A DNA stretch of 34,394 bases from JBBQXK01 sp038251625 (GCA_038251625.1 JBBSBE010000030.1:1-34394); one strand, 5' to 3'; positions 1 to 8,214 are shown, counted from the stretch's first letter. Notes: generated by a model from the letters alone, not told the origin. Made by a program: numbers and translations.

Positions 1-120
1 GAGGCCGATCACCAGGGGCGGCACGCGGAACCGCACCGCAAGGCCCGATGCCCCCTTCACCAGCCAGTCGCCGCCGACAAACAGCCCGGCGACGCCGAGG
101 GCGAAGAGGAGGTAGACCAG
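1..120 (-). CDS. Ca2+/Na+ antiporter (CaCA family), N-terminal fragment
   Basis: Partial gene running off the left edge on the minus strand; about 40 residues are visible. The translation shows a hydrophobic first helix (VYLLFALGVAGLFVGGDWLV), then KGASGLA and VPPLVIGL. This is the usual start of CaCA-family cation exchangers (YrbG/CaxA type): first helix, GGDxLVxGA motif, then PLVIGL leading into the alpha-1 repeat. The product would be an inner-membrane exchanger. The start is odd: an AAGGAG Shine-Dalgarno lies at 129-134, but the codons at suitable spacing are ATC (121-123) and CTG (118-120), with an in-frame TAG upstream and no ATG or GTG between. I use CTG; a sequence error or ATC start is possible. 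Family call good, start uncertain. Confidence 0.6.
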   Translation of the reverse strand, partial: MVYLLFALGVAGLFVGGDWLVKGASGLAVRFRVPPLVIGL

Positions 121-224
121 GATGAAGGCTCCTTGATGGTGCCGCGTCCGGACGGGCTAGCGGCAAGTGGGGCGTTTTGGTCAATTGCTCAAGGGGGTGG
201 CAAAAACTCCCCCACAGCGCGGAG

Positions 225-608
225 TCAGCCGTAGTGGACGGCATTGATCTTGTTGCCGTCGGGGTCGCGAACATAGGCGGCATAGAAAGCGGGGCCGTAT
301 TGCGGGCGCAGACCCGGGGCGCCTTCGTCTGACCCGCCTGCCACGAGCGCTGCACGGTGGAAGGCATCGACTGCGGCGGGTGAGGGCGCGAGGAAAGACA
401 GCATCACACCGTTGCCAACCGTCGCGGGGGCGCCATCGAAAGGGGTGGTGACCCAAAGATGCGGGCCGGGATCGTCAAGGCCCCAGGCGGATGAGGTGGC
501 ATCGTCGTATGCGGCGATGCGGGCATGGCCGAGGGGCGCCAGCACCGCATCCCAGAAACGGCGCGCGCGGGGGAGGTCATTGGTGCCAAGGCAGGCGTAG
601 CTGAACAT
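225..608 (-). CDS. VOC family (glyoxalase/bleomycin-resistance fold) protein
   Basis: 127 residues, a complete single-module vicinal oxygen chelate protein. It opens with the typical FSYACLGTNDLPRARRFWDAVLAPLG beta-alpha element (split here as FSYACLGTNDLPRARRFWD and AVLAPLG) and ends with YVRDPDGNKINAVHYG, where DPDGN is the family's last-strand signature. Candidate metal ligands lie among the polar residues of the strands, but I cannot assign a substrate; members include glyoxalases, dioxygenases and antibiotic-binding proteins. It starts 31 bp after the modC stop on the same strand, with AGAGG upstream of the ATG, so it may be the last gene of a modBC-VOC transcript. A G5/C5 inverted repeat at 193-213 follows the stop, without a T-tract. 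Confidence 0.85.
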   Translation of the reverse strand: MFSYACLGTNDLPRARRFWDAVLAPLGHARIAAYDDATSSAWGLDDPGPHLWVTTPFDGAPATVGNGVMLSFLAPSPAAVDAFHRAALVAGGSDEGAPGLRPQYGPAFYAAYVRDPDGNKINAVHYG

Positions 609-639
609 GCGGGGCCTCTTCTTGTGGGTTCTGGTGGGT

Positions 640-1734
640 TCACGTTGGTTCGGGGCCGCCGATATCGTCGGGCGCGATCGCCACGGATTTCATCACGGCA
701 TAGCACGATGTGCCGGGTGCCAGCCCCATGGCATCGGCCGAGCGGCGGGTGACGCGGGCCAGAAGCGCCTCGCCCCCCGCATCGAGCGCGATGAGCGCGC
801 CGGGGCCGTCGCCCGCCCGCACGCCCGTGACGGTGACGGGCAGGATGTTGAGCGCCGACAGCCCCTCGGGTCGATGCAGGGCAAGGATCACATCCTGCGC
901 GGCGATGCGCACCCGCAGGCGGCTGCCCGGGGCGGCGGTGATGCGCGGCAGGAAAAGGCGCCCGCCGCCGGCGGCAAGTTCCGTCAACCCGTCATCGTGG
1001 TGCTGCGTGATGCGGGCGGACAGGACCGCCCCCGCCGCGCGGATGCCAAGGCCGGGGGCGGTGGCAGGGTCGCCCAGCACCTCGGCCGCGGGGCCGGTGG
1101 CGATCACCCGGCCTGCGCGCAAGACGACCACGGTGGTGGCCAGACGCGCAACCTCGGGGACGGAATGACTGACGTAGAGGATGGGGATGCCCGCCTCATC
1201 CCGCAACCGCTCGAAATGGGGCATGATCTCGGCCCGGCGCTGGTCATCGAGGCTGGCGAGGGGTTCGTCGGCCAAAAGGATATCGGGCGCCGACAGAAGC
1301 GCGCGGCCAAGGGCGACGCGGGCCCGTTCGCCCCCCGACAGGGCGCCGGGGCGGCGGTCGAGCAGTGGGCCTAGGCCAAGAAGCGCCACGATCCGGTCAA
1401 GGCTTTCGCGGCGGGCGTGGCGGGGGGCGAAGGTCTGGCCGTAAAGGAGGTTCTGGCGGACCGACAGATGGGGAAAAAGCCGCGCATCCTGGAACACATA
1501 GCCGATGCGGCGGCGGTGACGGGGCAGGTTCAGCCGCGCCTCTGTGTCAAGGAGCGTCCGCCCCGCCACGGAAATGCGGCCCGCGTCGGGGGTCAAAAGC
1601 CCCGCAACGGCGTTGATGACGCTGGTCTTGCCCGAGCCTGATCGCCCGAAAAGCACGGTCAGGCCCGGCGGCGCCTCAAAGGCCAAATCGAGCGCGAAAT
1701 CCCCAAAGCTGTGCCGCAACGAGACCGACAGCAT
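640..1734 (-). CDS. modC: Molybdate ABC transporter ATP-binding protein ModC
   Basis: 364 residues. This is the ATPase of the molybdate importer, driving the ModB permease from the cytoplasmic face. Walker A is GRSGSGKTS (residues 30-38), the signature is LSGGERARVALGRAL, and Walker B is DILLADEPLASLD. The H-loop is in LYVSHSVPE. The C-terminal 70 or so residues (LSALNILPVTVTGV... to VMKSVAIAP) form the TOBE/Mop molybdate-binding domain that separates ModC from other ABC ATPases. A longer reading frame exists upstream, but the start at 1734 gives the normal ModC N-terminus (MLSVSLRHSFG) and overlaps the modB stop by one base (TGATG), indicating translational coupling. Confidence 0.95.
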   Translation of the reverse strand: MLSVSLRHSFGDFALDLAFEAPPGLTVLFGRSGSGKTSVINAVAGLLTPDAGRISVAGRTLLDTEARLNLPRHRRRIGYVFQDARLFPHLSVRQNLLYGQTFAPRHARRESLDRIVALLGLGPLLDRRPGALSGGERARVALGRALLSAPDILLADEPLASLDDQRRAEIMPHFERLRDEAGIPILYVSHSVPEVARLATTVVVLRAGRVIATGPAAEVLGDPATAPGLGIRAAGAVLSARITQHHDDGLTELAAGGGRLFLPRITAAPGSRLRVRIAAQDVILALHRPEGLSALNILPVTVTGVRAGDGPGALIALDAGGEALLARVTRRSADAMGLAPGTSCYAVMKSVAIAPDDIGGPEPT

Positions 1735-2435
1735 CAGCGCCCCGCCACGCGGGCCGCGACGCGCTGGCCCAGCCATTCCGACAGCAAGAGCGCCCCCATC
1801 GCCAGCACGATGGCCACAAGCACCAGCCGCCCCGCCGCCGTTTCCTGCCCCGGAACCTGCAACAGCGCATAGATCGCGGATGGCACCGTCTGCGTCTGCC
1901 CGGGGATGTTGGAGACGAAGGTGATGGTGGCCCCGAACTCACCCATCGCCTTGGCAAAGGCGAGGATCGCCCCCGCGACGATGCCGGGGGCCATGAGGGG
2001 CAGGGTGACGGTGGCAAAAACCCAAGGGCGCGAGGCGCCAAGGGTGCCCGCAGCCTCTTCCAGCCGCTGGTCCACCGCTTCGATCGACAGCCGGATCGCG
2101 CGCACCATCAGGGGAAAGGCCATCACGGCGGCGGCAAGGGCGGCGCCGGTCCAGCGAAAGGCGAAGACGAGGTTGCAGCAATCTTCCAGAAAGCCGCCCA
2201 CCGGCCCGCGCCGCCCGAAGGCCAGAAGCAGCAGATAGCCCGTCACCACGGGAGGCAGCACAAGGGGCAGGTGGACCAGACCGTTCAGCAGTTGCCGGCC
2301 CGGAAAGCGCCACCGCGCCAGCGCATGCGCCACAAGCACGGCAGGCGGCAGGCTGAAGAGCGTGGCATAGGCCGCGACCTTCAGCGACAGCGCGATGGCC
2401 TGCCATTCCGCCGGGCCGAACCAGGGCTCTGCCAT
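1734..2435 (-). CDS. modB: Molybdate ABC transporter permease ModB
   Basis: 233 residues, about the usual ModB length. It is an inner-membrane permease with five to six hydrophobic segments. The EAA loop that contacts ModC is visible as EEAAGTLGASRPWVFATVTLPLMAPGI (read in two parts around LGASRPWVF). The FAKAMGEFGATI segment is typical of ModB/CysT permeases. I chose the start at 2435 because MAEPWFGPAEWQAIALSLKVA matches the usual ModB N-terminus; the longer frame upstream reads as Pro-rich non-membrane sequence. The Shine-Dalgarno at this start is poor, and an upstream ATG at 2543 has a G-rich stretch before it. No modA lies upstream: the next gene is divergent. Confidence 0.93.
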   Translation of the reverse strand: MAEPWFGPAEWQAIALSLKVAAYATLFSLPPAVLVAHALARWRFPGRQLLNGLVHLPLVLPPVVTGYLLLLAFGRRGPVGGFLEDCCNLVFAFRWTGAALAAAVMAFPLMVRAIRLSIEAVDQRLEEAAGTLGASRPWVFATVTLPLMAPGIVAGAILAFAKAMGEFGATITFVSNIPGQTQTVPSAIYALLQVPGQETAAGRLVLVAIVLAMGALLLSEWLGQRVAARVAGR

Positions 2436-2722
2436 CAGCGGGCATCCGGGGGGCAGGGGCAGGCCATCACAAGGCTCCGGGTCTGTGGGGTCGCGCGGCA
2501 GGATAGGGCGCGGCGCGGGGTGGCGGCAAGGCGATTGCGGCATCGCCCCCTTGGGCAAAAAAAGAGACGGAGGGGTATGCGACGGCACGTGCAATCATCG
2601 CAGCCCGCGCGCCCAGCCCCTAGCCTTTCCCGCAATGGCCGGGGTTCCGGCTTGCGCGCCCGAGTGGCCCCCCTTTGGCGCGGGAGGAGCAAGAAAAGCG
2701 GGGCGGTCCTGGGAGGATAGAC
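2436..2722. other. Divergent intergenic region between modB and the binding-protein gene
   Basis: 287 bp separating modB (minus) from the binding-protein gene (plus), so it should carry both promoters. I see an A7 tract around 2558-2564 in otherwise GC-rich DNA and the GGGAGGATAGAC Shine-Dalgarno region before 2723. I see no convincing ModE-like site, no sigma-70 pair with good spacing, and no recognisable ModA remnant. An 85-codon minus-strand frame (2435-2692) ends in a TGA that overlaps the modB start, but its Arg/Pro/Cys-rich translation resembles no ModA. Confidence 0.5.
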
Positions 2723-3985
2723 ATGAAAAAGCTACTCATCGGCACGGTGTCAGCGGCCGCTCTGCTGCTGCCCGGCGCGGTATTTGCGCAAGACACGATC
2801 AAGATCGGCATCCTTGTCGCCACCGAAGGCGCCTTTGCCGAGGGCGGCAAGGACGGTATCCGCAACGTGGAACTGGCCCTGAAGCAGGTCGGCAACATGG
2901 CGGGCGGCAAGACAATCGAGACGGTCGTCGCCGCGACCGACACCACGCCCGACACCACCATCCGCCAGGCGCGCAAGCTGATCGAGCAGGACGGCGTGGA
3001 TATCATCGTGGGGCCGCTGTCGGGATCCGAAGGGATCGCGATGCGCGACTATTCCAAGACCATCCCCGGCAAGACTGTGATCAACGGCATCTCGGGCGCG
3101 CTGGAAACTACCTGGGTCGATCCGTCGCCGAACTTCTTCCGCTTCAATCTTGACGGCGCGCAGTGGGGGTCGGGCCTTGGTTCTTATGTCGTGAACGAAA
3201 AGGGCTGGAAGCGCGTGGCGACCATCGCCGCCGACTATTCCTTTGGCTACACCAACTTTCTGGGCTTCGCCGTCGACTTCTGCAAGGCGGGCGGCGATAT
3301 CGTCGAGCGGTTCTGGGTGCCGCTGGGTTCGTCCGACTTTGGCGGCGTGATCGCGGCGCTGCCCGATGACGTGGATGCGATCTATCTGGGTGTGGGCGGC
3401 ACGGATGCCATCAACTTCCTGAACCAGTACGAACAGGCGGGTGCCGAGACGAACCTGATCGGCGGCACCATCATGGCCGACCAGACGGTGCTGACCTCGA
3501 AGGGACGCGCCAAGGAGGCGCTGGTGGGCACGCCCACATCCGGACCTTTGGCCGACGACAACCCGGCGCCGGAATGGCAGGCCTATGTGAAGGCCTACCA
3601 GGACGCCTTCCCCGAGGCCGAGCGCTTCCCCTCGCCCTCGCTGTTCGGCGTGGGCTACTACAACGCGACACTGGCGGCGATTGCGGCGCTGAACGAAGTG
3701 GGCGGCGATCTGAGCGACGGGCAGGCGAAGTTCCACGACGCCCTGTCGAAGCTGAGCCTCGCAACGCCGCTGGGCGTGGTGACGCTGAACGAAAACCGCC
3801 AGGCTACGGGTTCGGTCTTTGTGAACGAGGTGGTCGAGGCTGCGGACGGCTCGCTCAAGAACGAGTTCAAGGCGCGGACCGACAACGTGAACCAGACGCT
3901 GGGCATGTCGGCGGACGATTTCCGCGCCATGGGCCTGCCGTCGCGCGACACACCCGACTGCGCCAAGCTGCGCGCAGGCGGCTGA
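2723..3985 (+). CDS. Periplasmic substrate-binding protein of a Liv (HAAT)-type ABC transporter
   Basis: 420 residues. It has a Sec signal peptide (MKKLLIGTVSAAALLLPGAVFA, cleaved after FA before QDTIKIG), followed by a type I periplasmic binding fold: IKIGILVATEGAFAEGG as first strand and loop, GVDIIVGPLSGSEG, then the second lobe from KRVATIAADYSFGYTN. Length and motifs match Peripla_BP_6 (LivK-like) proteins, which bind amino acids, amides, aromatic acids or other small organics and pass them to LivHMGF. The start follows GGGAGGATAGAC. It is the first gene of the plus-strand run; its permeases lie 2 kb downstream after an alcohol dehydrogenase homologue and an AraC regulator. The ligand cannot be deduced. 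Confidence 0.93.
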   Translation: MKKLLIGTVSAAALLLPGAVFAQDTIKIGILVATEGAFAEGGKDGIRNVELALKQVGNMAGGKTIETVVAATDTTPDTTIRQARKLIEQDGVDIIVGPLSGSEGIAMRDYSKTIPGKTVINGISGALETTWVDPSPNFFRFNLDGAQWGSGLGSYVVNEKGWKRVATIAADYSFGYTNFLGFAVDFCKAGGDIVERFWVPLGSSDFGGVIAALPDDVDAIYLGVGGTDAINFLNQYEQAGAETNLIGGTIMADQTVLTSKGRAKEALVGTPTSGPLADDNPAPEWQAYVKAYQDAFPEAERFPSPSLFGVGYYNATLAAIAALNEVGGDLSDGQAKFHDALSKLSLATPLGVVTLNENRQATGSVFVNEVVEAADGSLKNEFKARTDNVNQTLGMSADDFRAMGLPSRDTPDCAKLRAGG

Positions 3986-3990
3986 GCAAC

Positions 3991-4036
3991 GTCTGAAATC
4001 AGACCTTTCGGCCCGCGCGCGACGCCGTGCGGGCCG
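3991..4036 (+). terminator. Tandem hairpins after the binding-protein gene (possible attenuator)
   Basis: Two inverted repeats lie just after the stop: GTCTGA-AA-TCAGAC at 3991-4004, and CGGCCCGC/GCGGGCCG with a 12-nt loop at 4009-4036. No U-tract follows, so a classic intrinsic terminator is not supported. Such hairpins after a binding-protein gene often stabilise its transcript or attenuate the distal genes; that role is inferred here. Confidence 0.45.
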
Positions 4037-4067
4037 ATCCCTGCTTTGCCGCAGCCCCGGTCAACGC

Positions 4068-5102
4068 ATGTCCCTTATTGCCTATGTCACGCGCATCCAT
4101 TTTGCCGACCGCGTTCTGGAGGACGCGCTGCCGGAAGAGCTGCGCAAGCTGGCGCTGACGCGGCTTTTGATCCTGACGGATGCGGCAGGCGAGGCGGATG
4201 ACGCGTTTGACCGCGTGGTCGATGCACTGCCTGCAGGGGTGACGCACGCGGCGTTGCGCGACTTGCCGCTGCCGCCCCTGGCTGAAGATGCCGCCGCTGC
4301 CGCCGCGCTTGCCGCCCACGAGGGATGCGATGGGCTGGTGGCGGTGGGGGGCGCACCGGTGCTGACTTTGGCGCGCGCGGCAGGGTTGGCGGCGGGATTG
4401 CCGGTTGTCGCCATTCCAACAACCACGGCGGGCGTGGGCCTTGGCCCGATGCCGCTGCCGTTCGGACCGGCGCCGGTGCCGGCGCTCATCCTCTGCGATC
4501 CCACCCTGACGCTTGCGACCGGCCCCGAGGCGACGGCGGCGGCGGGAATGGATGCGCTGACGCACTGCCTGGAGGCCTATCTCGGCACCACCTGGAACCC
4601 GCCTGCGGACGGTATGGCGCTGGAGGGGCTGCGCCGGGCGGCAGGGCATCTGGAACGCGCTGTGCTGGCGGGCAACGACCTGAACGCGCGGCGCGAGGTG
4701 CTGGCTGCGGCGCTGAATGGGGGGCTTGCCTCGCAAAAGGGGCTGGGCGGGGTGCATGCGCTTGCCCATGCGCTGGAGGCCGAGGCGGGGCTGGCGGCGC
4801 GGCACGGGATGCTGCATGCGGCGCTTTTGCCCCCGGTGATGGCTTTCAACGCGCCCGCGATTGCCGGACGGCTGGATCCCGTTGCCTGTGCGTTGCGCCT
4901 GTCGCCCGGTGCCGATGTGGCCGCGGCTTTGGCGGCGCTGGGGCGCAGGGTGGGTCTGCCCGGCGATCTGGGCGCGCTGGGGCTGGACCGGCAGGCGATG
5001 GGCCGGGTGGCGAAGGTGGCGGCAGAGGATGCGGCCAACCGCACCAACCCGCGCCACGCCACCGCAACCGATTATCTGGCCATGCTGGAGGCGGTGGTAT
5101 GA
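4068..5102 (+). CDS. Iron-containing alcohol dehydrogenase / maleylacetate reductase-like protein
   Basis: 344 residues. Group III (Fe-type) dehydrogenase fold, with the C-terminal metal-site motifs intact: AGMDALTHCLEAY (D162, H166), GGVHALAHALEAE (H230/H234) and RHGMLHA (H246/H250). The N-terminal nucleotide-binding half is divergent. The usual GGGSxxD motif reads VGGAPVLTLARA (no Asp), and the TTAGTGSE motif reads TTAGVGLGP. The length is closer to maleylacetate reductases (about 350) than to FucO-type dehydrogenases (about 385). It probably acts on a carbonyl or alcohol in the catabolic route, but cofactor use is doubtful. The ATG has only a weak Shine-Dalgarno. Family call good; reaction unknown. 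Confidence 0.8.
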   Translation: MSLIAYVTRIHFADRVLEDALPEELRKLALTRLLILTDAAGEADDAFDRVVDALPAGVTHAALRDLPLPPLAEDAAAAAALAAHEGCDGLVAVGGAPVLTLARAAGLAAGLPVVAIPTTTAGVGLGPMPLPFGPAPVPALILCDPTLTLATGPEATAAAGMDALTHCLEAYLGTTWNPPADGMALEGLRRAAGHLERAVLAGNDLNARREVLAAALNGGLASQKGLGGVHALAHALEAEAGLAARHGMLHAALLPPVMAFNAPAIAGRLDPVACALRLSPGADVAAALAALGRRVGLPGDLGALGLDRQAMGRVAKVAAEDAANRTNPRHATATDYLAMLEAVV

Positions 5103-5133
5103 CCGCGATGCCGCAGCGCGGCGGGGATTCCTG

Positions 5134-5168
5134 TTGGCGGAATGAGGAATTGCCGTTAGCGTCAACGG
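5134..5168 (+). promoter_or_regulatory. Weak candidate promoter/operator upstream of the AraC gene
   Basis: A TTGGCG (5134-5139) and TAGCGT (5157-5162) are spaced by 17 bp, and an inverted repeat CCGTT-N6-AACGG (5153-5168) overlaps the second box. The boxes match consensus poorly. This is the only candidate control element I see in the roughly 100-bp gap. Confidence 0.2.
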
Positions 5169-5205
5169 TCTGGACGCATCGGGAGGGTGCGGAAGGGAGG
5201 ACACC

Positions 5206-6039
5206 ATGAGTACGTCGATCGCCGTTTTCCACGGTGCGTTCGGGCGCGTCTGTCTCTATTCTATGGATCGCCCGATGGTGCCGCACGGCCACCGCGAGGG
5301 GCATCTGATATTCCACGTCCAGGGCCCGGCGGGCGAGGTGGTTGTGGATGACCGCGCCTATCCCATGGCCCCGGGGCAGGCGGTGGCGATCAGCCCGTGG
5401 CAGACGCATTTCTATCGCCCCGTGGTGGATACAGCGCCCACGCTGGCGCTGGTCCTCTACATCCGGCCCGGCTGGTTCCTCGAGGCCGCGCGCCATGCCT
5501 CGGCCAGCCTGCGGTTCGGGCGGGTGGGGGTGGAGGTGACGGATTACCTTGCGCGCCTTGTCTATGCCGTCGCGCAGGGCATGCTGGATGCCGACGATCC
5601 GCAACTGGAGGATCCGCTTTGCACGCTGACGCAAGGCGCCTTCGACCAGTCCTGGCAATGGACGGCGCGGGGCGATGCCTTTACCGGCGATGCGTTCCCC
5701 AAGCGCGACTACCGCATCCGCAACGCGCTGCGCGTGTTGCAGAACCGGATCGGCGATCCGGTGGAACTGGATGAGGTGGCGCGCGAGGTGGGCCTGAGCC
5801 GCCCGCATTTCTTCAAGCTTTTCCGCACCCAGGTGGGGGTGACGCCCAACATCTATCTCAACGCGCTGCGGATGGAGCGGGCGATCGACCGGCTGGCGGT
5901 GACGCAGGAAGCGGTGGCCGAAATCGGGTTCGATCTTGGCTTTTCCAGTCAGGCCAGCTTTTCGCGCTTCTTCATCGCCAATGGCGTGGTAGCCCCCAGC
6001 AACTATCGCCGTACCGTCTGTGTCAGGGCGCTGGCCTGA
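5206..6039 (+). CDS. AraC family transcriptional regulator
   Basis: 277 residues. The N-terminal half is a cupin-type sensor (PHGHREGHLIFHVQG, AVAISPWQTHFYRP). The C-terminal 100 residues carry two helix-turn-helix motifs: VELDEVAREVGLSRPHFFKLF, read as VELDEVAREVGLSRPHFF then KLF, and the second recognition unit EIGFDLGFSSQASFSRFF, which includes the AraC signature. The ATG is preceded by GGAAGGGAGGACACC, a strong ribosome site. It sits between the binding-protein gene and the permease genes, so it most likely controls this transport and catabolic block in response to its substrate. Regulation of these neighbours is inferred from position. Confidence 0.95.
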   Translation: MSTSIAVFHGAFGRVCLYSMDRPMVPHGHREGHLIFHVQGPAGEVVVDDRAYPMAPGQAVAISPWQTHFYRPVVDTAPTLALVLYIRPGWFLEAARHASASLRFGRVGVEVTDYLARLVYAVAQGMLDADDPQLEDPLCTLTQGAFDQSWQWTARGDAFTGDAFPKRDYRIRNALRVLQNRIGDPVELDEVAREVGLSRPHFFKLFRTQVGVTPNIYLNALRMERAIDRLAVTQEAVAEIGFDLGFSSQASFSRFFIANGVVAPSNYRRTVCVRALA

Positions 6040-6123
6040 CGCCCTTTTCCCGACGCCGGGCGCTTGGATCAGACTGTCGGGTATGCCCTTGCGGCCCCGC
6101 CCGTTCTAGCCTGCGCTGACCGG

Positions 6124-6137
6124 CAGGCCGTGGCCTG
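6124..6137. promoter_or_regulatory. Interrupted palindrome upstream of livH
   Basis: CAGGCC-GT-GGCCTG, perfect 6-bp arms with a 2-bp spacer, lies 27 bp before the livH start and just upstream of its GGGGGGAGG ribosome site. It could be an operator or a short RNA hairpin. In GC-rich DNA such arms also arise by chance. Confidence 0.25.
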
Positions 6138-6163
6138 ACAAACGACCGCCGGGGGGAGGATAC

Positions 6164-7174
6164 ATGCAGCGGTTCGCGGCGCGCCATCCGGTCTGGGCTT
6201 TCATCATCCTTGTAGGGGTGGCGGGGCTGCTTTGGCTGGTCTTCGCGCCTTGGCCCGAGGGGCTGGAAAACGCCCTGGGGCGCAAGAAGATCTTCCTCAA
6301 TGCAGTGTTCGGCGGGGTCACGCTTGGCGCGCTCTATTTCCTGGTCGCGGCGGGCTTCACGCTGATCTTCGGGCTGATGCGGAACGTGAACCTTGCACAT
6401 GGATCGCTGTACCTGCTGGGCGGCTATCTGGGCTTCGAGATCACCGAGGCGACCGGATCGTGGCTTCTGGCCTTTCCCATCGTCTTTGTGGTTGTCGCCG
6501 CACTTGGCCTTGTGCTGCAGCATCAGGTGTTTCGCCGGATGGAGGGCGAGGAATTGCGCCAGACGCTGGTGACCATCGGGATCTCGGTGGTGCTGGCTGA
6601 CATCATGCTGTGGATCTGGGGTGGGCAAAGCTACACGATCCTCACGCCAGACTGGCTGTCGGGCCCGATGACGCTGCCGGTGGTGTCGGCCGTCAAAAGC
6701 TCGGGCGAGGCGGTGTGGATGAAGTTTCCCGCCGTGCGCGTGGCCATCCTGATCGCGGCCATCGTGATGGGGGTTGCGATGTGGCTGGTCCTGAACCGAT
6801 CCCGCCTTGGGATGCTGATCCGGGCTGGCGTGGATGACCGCGAGATGCTGGCCGCATCCGGCGTGCGCATCCAGTATGTGTTTTTGGCGGTCTTTGCCTT
6901 TGGCGCCGGGCTGGCCGGGATGGGCGGGATCGTCGGGGGCACGTTCCAATCGCTTTCCCCGGGCGAGGATACGCGGTTTCTGCTGGCATCGCTGGTGGTG
7001 GTGATCGTGGGGGGGATGGGGTCGATCCCCGGGGCCGCCATCGGCGCGCTGGTGATCGGCCTGAGCGAGCAGTTGGGGCTGGTTTACGCCCCCACCTATT
7101 CAGTGGTTTTCACCTTCCTAATCATGGCCGTCGTGCTGGCGTTCCGCCCGCAGGGCCTGTTGGGGAGAGCGTGA
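6164..7174 (+). CDS. livH: Liv-type ABC transporter permease (LivH family)
   Basis: 336 residues, one of the two inner-membrane permeases of the HAAT importer. It begins with an extra N-terminal membrane segment (VWAFIILVGVAGLLWLVFAP) of about 45 residues not usual for LivH (about 290-300). The standard core then follows: GALYFLVAAGFTLIFGLMRNVNLAHGSLY, where NLAHG is the conserved LivH motif, and later GMGSIPGAAIGALVIGLSEQ. The end FRPQGLLGRA is also typical. The ATG follows GGGGGGAGGATAC. Its stop overlaps the livM ATG by one base. The symbol reflects family membership, not proof of a branched-chain amino acid substrate. Confidence 0.93.
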   Translation: MQRFAARHPVWAFIILVGVAGLLWLVFAPWPEGLENALGRKKIFLNAVFGGVTLGALYFLVAAGFTLIFGLMRNVNLAHGSLYLLGGYLGFEITEATGSWLLAFPIVFVVVAALGLVLQHQVFRRMEGEELRQTLVTIGISVVLADIMLWIWGGQSYTILTPDWLSGPMTLPVVSAVKSSGEAVWMKFPAVRVAILIAAIVMGVAMWLVLNRSRLGMLIRAGVDDREMLAASGVRIQYVFLAVFAFGAGLAGMGGIVGGTFQSLSPGEDTRFLLASLVVVIVGGMGSIPGAAIGALVIGLSEQLGLVYAPTYSVVFTFLIMAVVLAFRPQGLLGRA

Positions 7175-8214
7175 TGGCGCTGGCCGAGGATCGCCCCGCC
7201 CCGCAGCCCACCCTGATCGACCGGGTCGATCCGGCGTGGTGGGTGCTGGGGCTGATCCTTCTGGTGATGCCTGCGCTCGCCAATGATTTCGTGCTTTTTC
7301 AGGTGTTTGGCTGGACCTTCATTCTGGGCATGATCGCGCTTAGCCTGATGTTTCTGGCGGGTTACGGCGGGATGGTCAGCCTGATCCAGATGTCGGTGGC
7401 GGCTCTTGGGGGGTACGGCGTGGCGATCCTTGGCACGTCGGGCGTGGCGGCGATCAGCCTGGGCCTGCCGTGGTGGCTGTATATCCCCGCCGCGATCCTG
7501 ATCGCCACGATCTTCGGCACGCTGGTCGGTGCTCTGGCCGTGCGGACGGAAGGCATCTACACGATCATGATCACACTGGCGATCGCATCGGCGTTCTTCT
7601 ACTTCACGCGCCAGAACTACGACATTTTCAACGGCTATTCCGGCTTCAACCTTGTCGTGCCGCCGCAGCTTTTCGGGGTGGACTGGCGGCAGGCGGTGCC
7701 GTTCTACTATCTGACGCTCGGCTGTGCGGTCATCGCCTATTTCGTGGTGGTCTACGTCAGCCGCTCGCCCTTCGGGCTGGCGTTGCAGGGCGTGCGCGAC
7801 AACCCGCGCCGGATGGCCGCCCTTGGATATTCAGTGAACGCGCACCGCATCGCGGCCTATGCCTTTGCTTCGGTCATAGCCGCTGTGGGTGGCATTCTTC
7901 TGGTCTGGCAGAACGCGCAGATCAGCCCCGGTACGGCGGGCATCCCTGCGGTGATCGACATTCTGGTGATCGCGGTCGTGGGCGGGGTCAAGCGGCCCAT
8001 CGGCGCCTTCATCGGGGCCTTCATCTATGTGCTGTTGCGCACCTTCACGCCCGACGTGCTGACGGCGTTCGACCTGTCGGGCGAGCGGTTCAAGACGCTG
8101 ATCGGGATGGGGTTCCTGCTGATCGTGTTCTTTTCGCCCGATGGCGTTCTGGGCCTTTGGGAAAAGTGGCAGGCACGCCGGGGCCGTGACCCGCTGACGG
8201 GGGAGAAGCGCTGA
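7174..8214 (+). CDS. livM: Liv-type ABC transporter permease (LivM family)
   Basis: 346 residues, the second permease of the importer. Multiple membrane helices; the conserved LivM features are GYGGMVSLIQMSVAALGGYG near the N-terminus, ALAVRTEGIYTIMITLA in the middle, and RSPFGLALQGVRDNPRRMAALGY, the cytoplasmic loop contacting the ATPase (read as RSPFGLALQGVRDNP then RRMAALGY). It ends FFSPDGVLGLWEKW, the usual C-terminus. A GTG at 7171 is in frame, but ATG at 7174 gives TGATG overlap with livH and good spacing from GGGGAG. It overlaps livG by one base. Confidence 0.93.
   Translation: MALAEDRPAPQPTLIDRVDPAWWVLGLILLVMPALANDFVLFQVFGWTFILGMIALSLMFLAGYGGMVSLIQMSVAALGGYGVAILGTSGVAAISLGLPWWLYIPAAILIATIFGTLVGALAVRTEGIYTIMITLAIASAFFYFTRQNYDIFNGYSGFNLVVPPQLFGVDWRQAVPFYYLTLGCAVIAYFVVVYVSRSPFGLALQGVRDNPRRMAALGYSVNAHRIAAYAFASVIAAVGGILLVWQNAQISPGTAGIPAVIDILVIAVVGGVKRPIGAFIGAFIYVLLRTFTPDVLTAFDLSGERFKTLIGMGFLLIVFFSPDGVLGLWEKWQARRGRDPLTGEKR

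Noticed and set aside
193..213. Terminator after the VOC gene
   Set aside because: Only a 5-bp G/C stem with an 11-nt loop and no T-tract on either side.
2435..2692. 85-codon minus-strand frame ending at the modB start, considered as a ModA remnant
   Set aside because: Its Arg/Pro/Cys-rich translation has no ModA-like strand or ligand motif; it is better read as non-coding divergent promoter DNA.
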